36,270 bases of DNA from Chitinophagaceae bacterium (GTDB lineage Bacteria > Bacteroidota > Bacteroidia > Chitinophagales > Chitinophagaceae), in contig CANGZN010000005.1 of assembly GCA_947458625.1 (NCBI GenBank), positions 1-36,270 of the forward strand. The letters run 5' to 3'. Each line of letters starts with the position of its first letter. Position 1 is the first letter of the stretch. Below the pieces are notes generated by a model. That model was not told the DNA's origin, ran no database searches, and saw nothing but the letters and a program-made list of their open reading frames with translations. Positions 1 to 6,800 of the stretch are shown here, piece after piece. Both the position numbers and the translations under genes were made by a program.

Positions 1-803
1 ATCACCTCGACCTACAAGTGACTCGGTGGCTGCAGTTGGGATTTTTTGAAGGCGTGATATTCGGAAGGCCCAATCGTTTTGATTTTTCTTATCTAAATCC
101 AGTGATCTTCTATCGCTCTGTCGAGCATCAGAACGGGAGCATGGATAATTCACTGGCCGGATTGGACTGGAAGATTCAACCTCATAAATCTGTTCAATTG
201 TATGGTCAATTACTATTGGATGAATTCAACCTTTCAGAGATCCGCAGTGGCAACCAGTGGTGGGCGAATAAATGGGGCTATCAGGTAGGAGCACATTACA
301 TGAATGTGGGTGCGGTGAAGAATTTGGATCTGCAGTTGGAATATAACCGGGTTCGTCCGTTCACGTACTCTCATCGCGATTCAGTGGCCAATTACACCCA
401 TTATAACCAGCCACTCGCGCATCCTTTGGGTGCGAATTTTTCTGAGTTCATCGGCATTCTTCGTTATCAGCCCTTACCTCGTCTGCGTATGGAGGCCAAG
501 GCGATCGCTTATCGACAGGGCCGCGACAGCACTGCAAGAAGTTTTGGTTCCAATATTTTTTTACCGAATGTTCCGCCCTACCGAATGGGAGATTACGGCT
601 ATTCGATCGGGTCGGGAAGAGATACACGTGTTCTGTATTCGTCCTTGCTGATTACCTACGAGTGGGTTAGAAATCTCTATTTGGAGATGCAGGCTGGTTT
701 TCGAAGTGAACGGTCCTTGACGAGCCCAATTATCGATCGGCGGACAAATTGGTTCAGTGTAGGGCTTCGTTGGAATCGGATGCGAAGAGAGGTTGATTAT
801 TGA
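1..803 (+). CDS. Wzi/RemB-like outer-membrane beta-barrel protein, 3' part
   Basis: The reading frame is open through the left edge, with its first complete codon at position 3, so the gene begins outside the window. About 267 residues remain. They are rich in alternating aromatic and polar strands typical of an outer-membrane barrel. They include motifs I associate with the Bacteroidota capsule-assembly Wzi family and the related gliding protein RemB: SYLNPVIFYRSVE near the start of the visible part, then GSMDNSLAGLDW, a WWANKWGYQVG segment and VRPFTYSHRDS. Known members sit in the outer membrane and are linked to surface polysaccharide or adhesion. The exact role here is not determined. The protein ends in a basic MRREVDY tail. 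Its TGA stop abuts the stop codon of the convergent porT gene with no spacer. The family call is moderate because the N-terminus and signal peptide are missing. Confidence 0.7.
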   Translation, partial: HLDLQVTRWLQLGFFEGVIFGRPNRFDFSYLNPVIFYRSVEHQNGSMDNSLAGLDWKIQPHKSVQLYGQLLLDEFNLSEIRSGNQWWANKWGYQVGAHYMNVGAVKNLDLQLEYNRVRPFTYSHRDSVANYTHYNQPLAHPLGANFSEFIGILRYQPLPRLRMEAKAIAYRQGRDSTARSFGSNIFLPNVPPYRMGDYGYSIGSGRDTRVLYSSLLITYEWVRNLYLEMQAGFRSERSLTSPIIDRRTNWFSVGLRWNRMRREVDY

Positions 804-1523
804 TCAGCCTTCCAGATGGATGCTGAATACGATCATGCGGGACTGGATCCGATCGAATACATTGGAGAATTTGAGGTTTTCGTCTCGTGCATGTATGTTG
901 CGGAGTCCATTACTGATCTTGATCTCCGGCGAAAAGATGAAACTTTCAAAGAAGAAGTTGAATCCGATGCCGAATTCCGGTCCGAAGTCATGTTTTTCTA
1001 TTTTCACTAGTTCCTCAGCTCGCTTGGCACGTGCGTTACTCGCCATGTCTATATCCCCTTTGAATCCGGCGAGTGTATAAACACGAAAATTACCGATTCG
1101 GTCGCTTTGGAATTTGACTTGAATCGGGAAAGACATGATTACCGACTCAACCGTTTTTTTGATATCTGTTGACCCGTTGATATCCGGTTGTTTCAGTTTG
1201 TAGAAGATGTTGCGTTCGATGAACATCAGTTGCGGATTGAAGCGCAATTGAAATCGATCGGAAAGACGTGCGGTGGCAGAAAGTCCAAGTGTCAGTCCGC
1301 CACTGTTCAGCGGTTCCGCAACCATTACACTGTCGTACTGAAGAAAGCGTGGGTGAAGTGATGTATGGAAGCGAGCCAGGTTTGCGCCCAGTGTGATTCC
1401 GAAATAATAGGGTTTACTATCGTGGTCAAAAAGATTCATCTCTACCCGGTCTACCTGTGCGTGTAGGGTAGTTGATTGAAACAAGCCGGAAGTCAGCAGC
1501 AATATGAAAACGGTTCGTATCAT
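804..1523 (-). CDS. porT: PorT family type IX secretion protein
   Basis: This is an outer-membrane beta-barrel protein of about 239 residues with an N-terminal signal peptide (MIRTVFILLLTSGLFQSTTLHAQ). Features that I recognise as PorT are KPYYFGITLGANLARFH near residue 37, the central FPIQVKFQSDRIGNFRVYTL stretch, an SNARAKRAEELVKIEKHDFG stretch and the terminal SPEIKISNGLRN region. PorT is required for T9SS-dependent export of sorting-domain proteins, and such a substrate is encoded nearby (4005-5594). I chose the start at 1523 because its ATG overlaps the ubiE stop as ATGA. A longer frame to 1583 would run deep into ubiE and lose the signal peptide. A ubiE-porT arrangement is, as I recall, common in Bacteroidota, which supports the call. 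Confidence 0.82.
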   Translation of the reverse strand: MIRTVFILLLTSGLFQSTTLHAQVDRVEMNLFDHDSKPYYFGITLGANLARFHTSLHPRFLQYDSVMVAEPLNSGGLTLGLSATARLSDRFQLRFNPQLMFIERNIFYKLKQPDINGSTDIKKTVESVIMSFPIQVKFQSDRIGNFRVYTLAGFKGDIDMASNARAKRAEELVKIEKHDFGPEFGIGFNFFFESFIFSPEIKISNGLRNIHARDENLKFSNVFDRIQSRMIVFSIHLEG

Positions 1524-2272
1524 AGGGGGCGGGTAGCTAGGTATCTGGAGCAGATACCGCCGGTATAGGTTTTGTAGGTACAATCAAGATAGCCGGCCGT
1601 TTCGAGGATATTTACCAGATCGGTGCGTTCCGGGAATAAGCGTGCCGATTCATCCAAGTACGAGTATGCTTTTTTGTCCTGCCCCATCCAGCTGGCTACG
1701 GTTGGGACATACTGCTTCATGTAAAATTGATAGAGGCTTCGCCAGATCGGGTTTTTCGGACGGGAAAACTCAAGGATCAGCAGTTTCCCGCCGGGACGAA
1801 GTACACGGAACATTTCTTTTAGACCGGTGGAGAGGTCTTGAAAATTTCGGATGCCGTAAGCTACCATCACCAGATCAAACGATCCGTCAGGATGATTTAT
1901 TGCTTCTGCATCGCCGGATTCAAGCAGGATGCTGCTCGACTTTTTTACCTTTTCGATCTTGTCACGCCCGACACTCAGCATTTGGGAAGAGATATCGATA
2001 CCTATGATGGAGTCGGGATGCAGAATTTTTTCGGCCAGCAGGGCCAAGTCGGCTGTTCCGGTGGCCACATCCAGTATACGCTTGGGGGCATGGGGAATCA
2101 TCTCCCGGAGCGCGTCTTTTCTCCAGTGCAGGTCGATCCGAGCAGATAAAAATCGGTTAAGCAGATCGTATCGGGGCGCAATCCGGTCGAACATGCGGGC
2201 CACTTGCTCCTTTTTGGTTTCAGCTGAATTCCGGTCGGGAACAACGGTATCGTGCGGCAAGGGATGATTCAT
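1520..2272 (-). CDS. ubiE: Demethylmenaquinone methyltransferase (UbiE/MenG)
   Basis: A 250-residue class I SAM-dependent methyltransferase that converts demethylmenaquinone to menaquinone, the respiratory quinone of Bacteroidota. Family signatures include KKEQVARMFDRIAPRYDLLN near the N-terminus, the SAM-binding ILDVATGTADLALLA loop, SFDLVMVAYGIRNFQD and EMFRVLRPGGKLLILEFSRP. The C-terminus YKTYTGGICSRYLATRP is also typical. The frame stays open to 2500, but residues before 2272 overlap the divergent engB gene and look non-coding. The ATG at 2272 is preceded at 6 nt by a perfect TACCTTTG box, so the mRNA leader would be very short or absent. The gene is translationally coupled to porT by a 4-bp overlap and diverges from engB across 36 bp. 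Confidence 0.93.
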   Translation of the reverse strand: MNHPLPHDTVVPDRNSAETKKEQVARMFDRIAPRYDLLNRFLSARIDLHWRKDALREMIPHAPKRILDVATGTADLALLAEKILHPDSIIGIDISSQMLSVGRDKIEKVKKSSSILLESGDAEAINHPDGSFDLVMVAYGIRNFQDLSTGLKEMFRVLRPGGKLLILEFSRPKNPIWRSLYQFYMKQYVPTVASWMGQDKKAYSYLDESARLFPERTDLVNILETAGYLDCTYKTYTGGICSRYLATRPL

Positions 2273-2277
2273 GCGTC

Positions 2278-2286
2278 GCAAAGGTA
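2278..2286 (-). promoter_or_regulatory. -7 promoter element of ubiE
   Basis: On the minus strand the sequence reads TACCTTTGC, a perfect match to the Bacteroidota -7 consensus TAnnTTTG. Only 6 nt separate it from the ubiE ATG. A -33 element is weak: TTCG lies about 19 nt upstream where TTTG would be expected. The position predicts transcription starting at or next to the start codon. Confidence 0.55.
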
Positions 2287-2295
2287 ACATTTGCC

Positions 2296-2303
2296 GACCT
2301 TTG
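2296..2303 (+). promoter_or_regulatory. -7 promoter element of engB
   Basis: The plus strand carries GACCTTTG, matching seven of eight positions of TAnnTTTG, and ends 5 nt before the engB ATG at 2309. It lies 9 bp from the oppositely oriented ubiE box, so two divergent promoters are packed into one short spacer. Confidence 0.4.
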
Positions 2304-2308
2304 AGCGA

Positions 2309-2926
2309 ATGGAGATCATACGAGCCGAATATATAATTAGTAGTGCCACGCACAAACAGTGTCCAGCCGCCGACCGGCCCGAATTCGCATTCATCGGCCG
2401 AAGCAATGTGGGGAAGTCCTCCCTGATCAATATGCTCACCCGGCAACACGGACTGGCAAAGACTTCTGCCCGCCCCGGCAAAACGCAACTCATCAATCAT
2501 TTCAAAGTCACTTCCTCCGATAAGAAAAATTGGTACTTGGTCGATCTACCGGGTTATGGTTATGCCTCTGTTTCACAAAAGGCTCGTCGTAATTGGGGCA
2601 ATATGATCGAGTCCTACATCCGGAAGCGGGAAAATCTTCAGTGTTTGTTTGTTCTGATCGACAGCCGGCACACACCACAAACCATTGATGTGGATTTTAT
2701 CAATGCGCTGGGTAATTGGGGTGTTCCCTTTGTGCTGGTATTCACGAAGGCAGATAAGAATAAGCCGGGTGCCACGCTTCGGCATCGGGATGAGTTTTTA
2801 GCAGCGCTCGCAACAACCTGGGAGGAGCCGCCCCCTCACGTGATCACTTCCGCCGTCGATCGTAGCGGTAGAGAAGAATTACTGGCCCATGTAATGGCAT
2901 TCAAACAAGATAATCCGGCCCGCTGA
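2309..2926 (+). CDS. engB: Ribosome biogenesis GTPase EngB/YsxC
   Basis: A 205-residue TrmE-Era-EngA-like GTPase needed for late assembly of the large ribosomal subunit. The P-loop G1 motif GRSNVGKSS is at residues 30-38, G3 DLPGYG at about 79-84, G4 TKAD at about 146-149 and G5 TSA near residue 180. The length is normal for the family. An upstream TTG at 2291 is in frame, but the ATG at 2309 starts at the family's usual position and follows a -7 type box. The gene diverges from ubiE and is followed by two small ORFs on the same strand. Confidence 0.94.
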   Translation: MEIIRAEYIISSATHKQCPAADRPEFAFIGRSNVGKSSLINMLTRQHGLAKTSARPGKTQLINHFKVTSSDKKNWYLVDLPGYGYASVSQKARRNWGNMIESYIRKRENLQCLFVLIDSRHTPQTIDVDFINALGNWGVPFVLVFTKADKNKPGATLRHRDEFLAALATTWEEPPPHVITSAVDRSGREELLAHVMAFKQDNPAR

Positions 2927-2968
2927 TGAGGATCATTAGTGTGAACGTGAACTTTCGGATCGGTGCAT

Positions 2969-2976
2969 TACCTTCG
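2969..2976 (+). promoter_or_regulatory. Possible -7 promoter element before a small ORF
   Basis: TACCTTCG matches seven of eight positions of TAnnTTTG and ends 4 nt before the ATG at 2981. This is the same geometry as at ubiE, engB and the histidine kinase gene. No convincing -33 TTTG is seen at the usual distance, so the call is tentative. Confidence 0.35.
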
Positions 2977-2980
2977 TTAC

Positions 2981-3139
2981 ATGCGGATCAAAAACAGTGA
3001 AAGAATGAACTTGCTTCTAACTTATCTGCTCCTGATCCTCTTATTTTGGAGAGCGCAATCTGTGACCGGTCCTTATGAGCAGTCGCTCAGAGCCCGAATG
3101 GTACAGTCCGGTTCCCAACAGGTCTATCTCAACCGATGA
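2981..3139 (+). CDS. Small putative membrane or secreted protein, 52 aa
   Basis: An ORF that begins with a charged N-terminus (MRIKNSER), runs into a leucine-rich hydrophobic stretch (MNLLLTYLLLILLFW, residues 9-23) and ends with a polar tail of about 29 residues. This resembles a signal peptide or single membrane anchor. A second in-frame ATG at 3005 would give 44 residues. The upstream start is favoured because a -7-like box lies 4 nt before it. The stop at 3137-3139 is followed after 3 bp by the ATG of another small signal-peptide protein, suggesting co-transcription. I do not recognise a family, and a chance ORF cannot be excluded. Confidence 0.4.
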   Translation: MRIKNSERMNLLLTYLLLILLFWRAQSVTGPYEQSLRARMVQSGSQQVYLNR

Positions 3140-3142
3140 ACT

Positions 3143-3442
3143 ATGTTTCGTTTTTCTGTCATTTTAACGCTTATCCTCTCTGTACTTCTCTGTACAGTTT
3201 CAGCTCAACCCCGTTTCAAGGGCAAACGTCTTGATACGACTCAAGCTGTTCTAGGCGCTGATTCGGATATCACCAAGCTCATCAAATTCAAGGACAGTGT
3301 GGCTGCAGTGGGGCCTGCCAAACAGCACCTTCGCGAACCTGAACCTACCGAAAAGACGGGGTTGATCCTGTTGATCCTAGGTATGGTCACCTTGATCGTT
3401 TGGGCCGGAAGAAGAGCCTGGCTTCGTCAGCACAAAAAATAA
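3143..3442 (+). CDS. Small exported protein with C-terminal membrane segment
   Basis: A 99-residue protein of unknown function. Residues 1-21 (MFRFSVILTLILSVLLCTVSA) form a clear signal peptide. The middle is polar, and residues of about 71-88 (GLILLILGMVTLIVWAGR) form one membrane helix followed by a basic tail RRAWLRQHKK. The predicted topology is a short periplasmic segment with the C-terminus in the cytoplasm. It follows the 52-aa ORF after 3 bp and converges with the YkuK-family gene across 8 bp. No known domain is recognised. Confidence 0.7.
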   Translation: MFRFSVILTLILSVLLCTVSAQPRFKGKRLDTTQAVLGADSDITKLIKFKDSVAAVGPAKQHLREPEPTEKTGLILLILGMVTLIVWAGRRAWLRQHKK

Positions 3443-3450
3443 TTCGCGGA

Positions 3451-3924
3451 TCAGTTCACCGCTTTATTGGCACAACTGCTGCTGGCAAATGCTTCTGGTT
3501 TTGCTTTGAACGCAAATCCCATTCCCATGATATATCCCATGGCCTCCCGCAAGGCATCATTGCTTTTGAATTGGGGGTTGGTATTGATATCGGCGTGCAC
3601 CTCCATATCGACCTGGTAGGTATTGAACAAAGGGCATAATTGATAAGCGATGTCGATGCTCTTCGCTACTTCTGTCAACATCCGTTCCTTGATGCCAAGA
3701 GCGTGGTTAGATCTTTCGTTGTGGATATACATGAAACCCCCTCTGCCGGATCGGAGGAAGACGATCACCGTGGCGTATTCCGTTTCGGATCCCTTTACCT
3801 GTGAATCGGTTCCGATGCAAACTTTTAGTTTATGTCCGGCATCTGTTTCCCGCCGAAGGGTGTTTTCAACCGCTTCGTAAATGGGTTTATCGAGGGGCTC
3901 GCCATTGAATGTTCGCCACAACAT
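3451..3924 (-). CDS. YkuK/DUF458 family RNase H-like protein
   Basis: A 157-residue protein of the DUF458 (YkuK) family, which is predicted to have an RNase H-like fold. The diagnostic stretch is LKVCIGTDSQVKG at residues of about 33-45, where the Asp would be part of the presumed metal site. It is followed by EYATVIVFLRSGRGGFMYIHNE and a conserved acidic region (QVDMEVHADINTNPQFKSND). No biochemical role is firmly established that I know of. The start at 3924 matches the usual family N-terminus (MxWRxxNGE). Unusually, a terminator-like hairpin ends only 3 nt upstream of this ATG on the same strand. Confidence 0.8.
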   Translation of the reverse strand: MLWRTFNGEPLDKPIYEAVENTLRRETDAGHKLKVCIGTDSQVKGSETEYATVIVFLRSGRGGFMYIHNERSNHALGIKERMLTEVAKSIDIAYQLCPLFNTYQVDMEVHADINTNPQFKSNDALREAMGYIMGMGFAFKAKPEAFASSSCANKAVN

Positions 3925-3958
3925 AAAAAGAGGTTTCCCTAAGTTAAGGAAACCTCTT
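3925..3958 (-). terminator. Hairpin with T tract between the protease gene and the YkuK-family gene
   Basis: A perfect 11-bp inverted repeat (AAGAGGTTTCC pairing with GGAAACCTCTT, 9-nt loop) occupies 3928-3958. Read on the minus strand, the second arm runs into TTTTT and then directly into the ATG of the downstream gene. It lies 46 nt after the metalloprotease stop and has the form of an intrinsic terminator for that gene. It would also form the immediate leader of the next gene if transcription reads through. Confidence 0.7.
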
Positions 3959-4004
3959 GAGTAAAGGGCACGGATTAACGCTCCATTTGGAGCAGAGAAA
4001 ACAG

Positions 4005-5594
4005 TTATTGGCGAATCAATTTTTCAGTCCACTGAGCGGCTCCTTTGCTGAAGCGGATCATGTACATGCCGCTGTTCAGGTTACCGGCAGGGAGACTGTT
4101 CATGCCGGTGCTGAGTTGGCCACGCAGCAAGACCTTTCCGTTGAGGTCATAGAGGGCGTAGTCGAACGTACCGGGACTGCTCACAGAAATATTATTGCCT
4201 GTCAGAATGGTACTGATGAGTTTGGGCTGGTCGTTGCCGGCTTCATTCTTCAGTGCGATCAGGTTAGAATAGTGGGTTTCGCCATTGTCAAAACTTACTT
4301 TCATGCGGTATTGTAACATGCCCTGGGCGAAGGGTTTGTATTGATAGGCCCGACTGTCTACCGGAGTACCGGAAACAGGGGTGAAGTTGCGGCCGTCTAC
4401 AGAGACTTCAAGAATTTGCTCGGTTACCGCCTCATCCGCATCGATCAGCCAAGTGAATTGATGACGGTCGCCGCTGACCTGTCCTTTCAATGCCAGTTGA
4501 CGGAGCGGTAATACGCCACCTACAGAATATCTGGCACTGAGGGAATAGGAACCCAAGCTGGCATAATCCGGAGCGAATGTATTTCCTTTTCCTTCTACCA
4601 TGAGGAACCATGTACCATTGGTCAGGGTTGTATCGATTACGGAGTTGAGTAGCGTACCGGGGTTGTAAGTCCGCACCAGGTTTCTACGGCTATCGTAGAG
4701 AGATACTTGCAGGTCCACATTGGATCCGCTATTGCCGGTACCAACGTTATAAGGGATGGCATCGAGCAGAAAACGAGCAGTTACGGGCATGCTGAATCGG
4801 ATAAAATCGACGTCAGTAGTAGTTTCTACCACACCACTCATAACAAACTGGTTGTTGGTGAAGGATAGGCTACTTGCTTGCGTGATGCTGCTGGCGTAGT
4901 CATCGGTACGGAAGGTGAACCCGTTATTGGTGGTAATAACAGTCAGGTCGTTTTGAATGCTGTTACAGCCGTATGGGTTGGCGCCATTGTGCCAGAGGGA
5001 CATATTCTTGTAATAGCCCACACCCATGATGGGGGCCCAGGCGATCTCGCCGGTACCCAATCCGCCATTGTAGTCGGAAGTCTTTACGCAGTTTCCATCA
5101 TAAGAAGACTGGTGGTAGAGTCCTAATGTATGTCCGGCTTCATGAGAAGCTGCTTCCCCCACATATTTTTCATTGTAATTCAGCAGGGCAGAGAAGACAA
5201 AACAAGGGGTGTCATCTCCCCAGGTGTAGGAACCAACAAAAGCAACCCCTCCTGCATTACCGTACCAACTGGAGGTAACTGTAATGACTACACGCATACG
5301 GCGGTTGATGGGTGCTGCCAGGAATTTGGTGGAGTCCGTTGTGATGTTCACGTTAAAGGGACGATAATCTTCCGCCACCCGGTTGAAAGCGCTTGTGATC
5401 TTGGTATTGTCCATACCGGACGGAGCACAAAAGATGGGTCCGTTGTAGTTCCAGCCGGTACCGTCTACGGTATGACCATCAAAGTCGAGGAAAATCACCG
5501 CACTGGCAGAAGGATAGCTATTCAACACCGGTACCTGGGCTTTCAGGGCATATCCCAAGAGGAACAGTGTCAGGGTGAAGAAAGTCTTTTTCAT
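4005..5594 (-). CDS. Secreted zinc metalloprotease with T9SS sorting domain
   Basis: A 529-residue secreted protein. It starts with a signal peptide (MKKTFFTLTLFLLGYALKAQ). The catalytic region has the metzincin-type zinc motif HEAGHTLGLYH (His151, Glu152, His155, His161) and a downstream Met-turn candidate PIMGVGY. A pre-peptidase C-terminal type beta-sandwich follows at roughly residues 230-355. The last 70-80 residues resemble a T9SS C-terminal sorting domain: YALYDLNGKVLLRG, then LNSGMYMIRFSKG and a basic end. The protein is therefore likely exported by Sec and then by T9SS, in line with porT nearby. The frame extends to 5666, but the ATG at 5594 gives the signal peptide. A perfect 25-bp tandem duplication lies just upstream. 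The substrate is unknown. Confidence 0.87.
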   Translation of the reverse strand: MKKTFFTLTLFLLGYALKAQVPVLNSYPSASAVIFLDFDGHTVDGTGWNYNGPIFCAPSGMDNTKITSAFNRVAEDYRPFNVNITTDSTKFLAAPINRRMRVVITVTSSWYGNAGGVAFVGSYTWGDDTPCFVFSALLNYNEKYVGEAASHEAGHTLGLYHQSSYDGNCVKTSDYNGGLGTGEIAWAPIMGVGYYKNMSLWHNGANPYGCNSIQNDLTVITTNNGFTFRTDDYASSITQASSLSFTNNQFVMSGVVETTTDVDFIRFSMPVTARFLLDAIPYNVGTGNSGSNVDLQVSLYDSRRNLVRTYNPGTLLNSVIDTTLTNGTWFLMVEGKGNTFAPDYASLGSYSLSARYSVGGVLPLRQLALKGQVSGDRHQFTWLIDADEAVTEQILEVSVDGRNFTPVSGTPVDSRAYQYKPFAQGMLQYRMKVSFDNGETHYSNLIALKNEAGNDQPKLISTILTGNNISVSSPGTFDYALYDLNGKVLLRGQLSTGMNSLPAGNLNSGMYMIRFSKGAAQWTEKLIRQ

Positions 5595-5620
5595 GATTGG
5601 TTTTTTCTGGATGGTAAAAG

Positions 5621-5670
5621 TAGGGTACGGATCAAAAACAAAGGGTAGGGTACGGATCAAAAACAAAGGG
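5621..5670. repeat. Perfect 25-bp tandem duplication upstream of the protease gene
   Basis: Positions 5621-5645 and 5646-5670 are identical 25-bp units, and the first four bases of a third copy follow. The unit includes GGTACGGATCAAAAACAAAG. On the minus strand each copy contains TTTG, the -33 motif of Bacteroidota promoters. A TACTTTTA box (seven of eight matches to TAnnTTTG) lies just downstream at about 5616-5623, before the protease ATG. The repeat therefore sits where -33 and upstream promoter elements would be. Confidence 0.85.
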
Positions 5671-5711
5671 TAGGACTAGAAACGGGCTCTAGTTAGTTCT
5701 CACGTAGGGGG

Positions 5712-6182
5712 TTATTCGTTGATGAGGTCGTAGAAATTTTTCTTAACAAGCACCCAGCCGGCGTCTTCCTGGATGAGTTGATACAGGTCACCATGGCGGA
5801 TGCTGATGATACGACCGGTGTACTTGGTTGTGCCATCGGGCATGTTAACCTTGCTGAGTGTCAGACGAGCTCCATCGAAATCAGCACAGCGGATCACTAC
5901 ACTCTGGATGGTATTATTGTATTTGCTCACGGCGCTGATCACATCTCCATCGATCTCACCGGCCTGGGCATTGAAAGGAATGTTGGCTGCCTGGCCATTC
6001 GGGGTGGCGATCAACTGGTTCAACTTCTCCGGCGTGATCTCAATGCGGTCAGGCATCGTGTTGAAGATCCGGGGCTTGTTGTAGTTGGGTTCGTTGAGTG
6101 GAATGGTGGGGTCCTGTGCATTTGCATTGAACGCAGTGGCCAGTAATAAGAGGCCGAGGACGAGGATCTGATTGGTTTTCAT
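5712..6182 (-). CDS. Small secreted protein of unknown function
   Basis: A 156-residue protein with a clear signal peptide (MKTNQILVLGLLLLATAFNANAQ). The mature part has no domain that I recognise. It contains a PDRIEITPEKLNQLIA segment, a central GEIDGDVISAVSKY beta-like stretch and a C-terminal domain ending GWVLVKKNFYDLINE. It has one cysteine after the signal peptide and no lipobox. It shares strand with the downstream metalloprotease (117-bp spacer), but that gene appears to have its own promoter region. A good promoter candidate lies at 6268-6300. It is probably periplasmic or surface-exposed; no sorting domain is visible. Confidence 0.75.
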   Translation of the reverse strand: MKTNQILVLGLLLLATAFNANAQDPTIPLNEPNYNKPRIFNTMPDRIEITPEKLNQLIATPNGQAANIPFNAQAGEIDGDVISAVSKYNNTIQSVVIRCADFDGARLTLSKVNMPDGTTKYTGRIISIRHGDLYQLIQEDAGWVLVKKNFYDLINE

Positions 6183-6267
6183 AATTAACTTTTAAGAGTT
6201 AATCGATATTGGATGGATGGTCGCAGTTCGTTTCCGTACTGCTTTTGGTTTCTCGAAAAGGACAAGT

Positions 6268-6300
6268 CAAAGATGACTCGGTCGGAGGCCCTATGCCAAA
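6268..6300 (-). promoter_or_regulatory. Promoter of the small secreted protein gene
   Basis: On the minus strand TTTG (6297-6300) is followed after 21 nt by CATCTTTG (6268-6275). This matches the Bacteroidota pattern of a -33 TTTG and a -7 TAnnTTTG at seven of eight positions with near-ideal spacing. The start codon at 6182 implies a leader of roughly 80 nt. That leader ends in a 6-bp inverted repeat (TTAACT/AGTTAA, 6185-6202) directly before the ATG. Confidence 0.5.
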
Positions 6301-6311
6301 GAATACAAAGA

Positions 6312-6338
6312 GAAAATGCCCTCAGTGAGGGCATTTTC
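6312..6338. terminator. Intrinsic terminator hairpin after the CoA-binding protein gene
   Basis: GAAAATGCCCTCA and TGAGGGCATTTTC form a perfect 13-bp inverted repeat around a single central base, with A-rich and T-rich ends on the two arms. It lies 47 bp beyond the stop of the minus-strand gene at 6386 and before the promoter of the next minus-strand gene, so it most likely ends that transcript. Its symmetry would allow action in both directions. Confidence 0.75.
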
Positions 6339-6385
6339 ATGTTTTGGAATCGTAGGATTTCTACTGCGAATCGTAGAATTCCGTA

Positions 6386-6763
6386 TCAATAAAGGTTTGT
6401 CCTTAGCATTACTAGCGTACAGGCCTGTAAGGTCTCAATGCCGGCTGCTTGTGCAAGTTGTTCGAGTTCGACGTTTTCAGTACCCGGATTAAATATGATG
6501 CGCCGGGGTTTTGCTGATAATATATTGTTGTACTGATCTTTTTGTCGATCCGCTCCTATGTATAAAGTGATCGTATCGATCGGTTCATCAGAAAGTTGAT
6601 CCCAGCCTGTGTGTATCTGAATATCCTCCACTATCGCAGGGCGGGCTCCAATCGCGGATATAGGTATGCCGGCATGCTTAAGCATTTGCAACGCGATATA
6701 ACTATATCGCTCCGGATTTGGAGAGGCGCCGAGGATCAGGGTATGTCGTTGTTTCGAATCCAC
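6386..6763 (-). CDS. CoA-binding domain protein (YccU-like)
   Basis: A small single-domain protein with the Rossmann-like CoA-binding fold. The family signature HTLILGASPNPERYSYIALQML is at the N-terminus, PISAIGARPAIVEDIQIH follows, and the C-terminus contains PRRIIFNPGTENVELEQLAQAAGIE and CTLVMLRT. The biological role of these stand-alone domains is unclear. The frame extends to 6958, but that region overlaps the divergent metallophosphoesterase gene. I chose GTG at 6763 (125 residues) because it fits the family length, leaves 37 bp between the divergent starts and follows a TACCTTG box at 5 nt. ATGs at 6820 and 6838 are alternatives. Confidence 0.8.
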   Translation of the reverse strand: MDSKQRHTLILGASPNPERYSYIALQMLKHAGIPISAIGARPAIVEDIQIHTGWDQLSDEPIDTITLYIGADRQKDQYNNILSAKPRRIIFNPGTENVELEQLAQAAGIETLQACTLVMLRTNLY

Positions 6764-6767
6764 CCCC

Positions 6768-6775
6768 GCAAGGTA
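6768..6775 (-). promoter_or_regulatory. Possible -7 element of the CoA-binding protein gene
   Basis: The minus strand reads TACCTTGC, one T short of the TAnnTTTG consensus, with 5 nt between TACCTTG and the GTG start. It is included because its spacing repeats the pattern seen at ubiE and engB. Taken alone it is weak. Confidence 0.3.
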
Positions 6776-6800
6776 CTCAGCAATGCTGTAAATTGTGCGT

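Noticed and set aside
2273-2500. N-terminal extension of ubiE up to 2500
   Set aside because: It would overlap the conserved P-loop region of divergent engB, and the extra residues are not methyltransferase-like.
5130-5648. Plus-strand ORF of 172 aa opposite the metalloprotease gene
   Set aside because: It is antisense to the catalytic region of a well-supported gene and has no recognisable domain.
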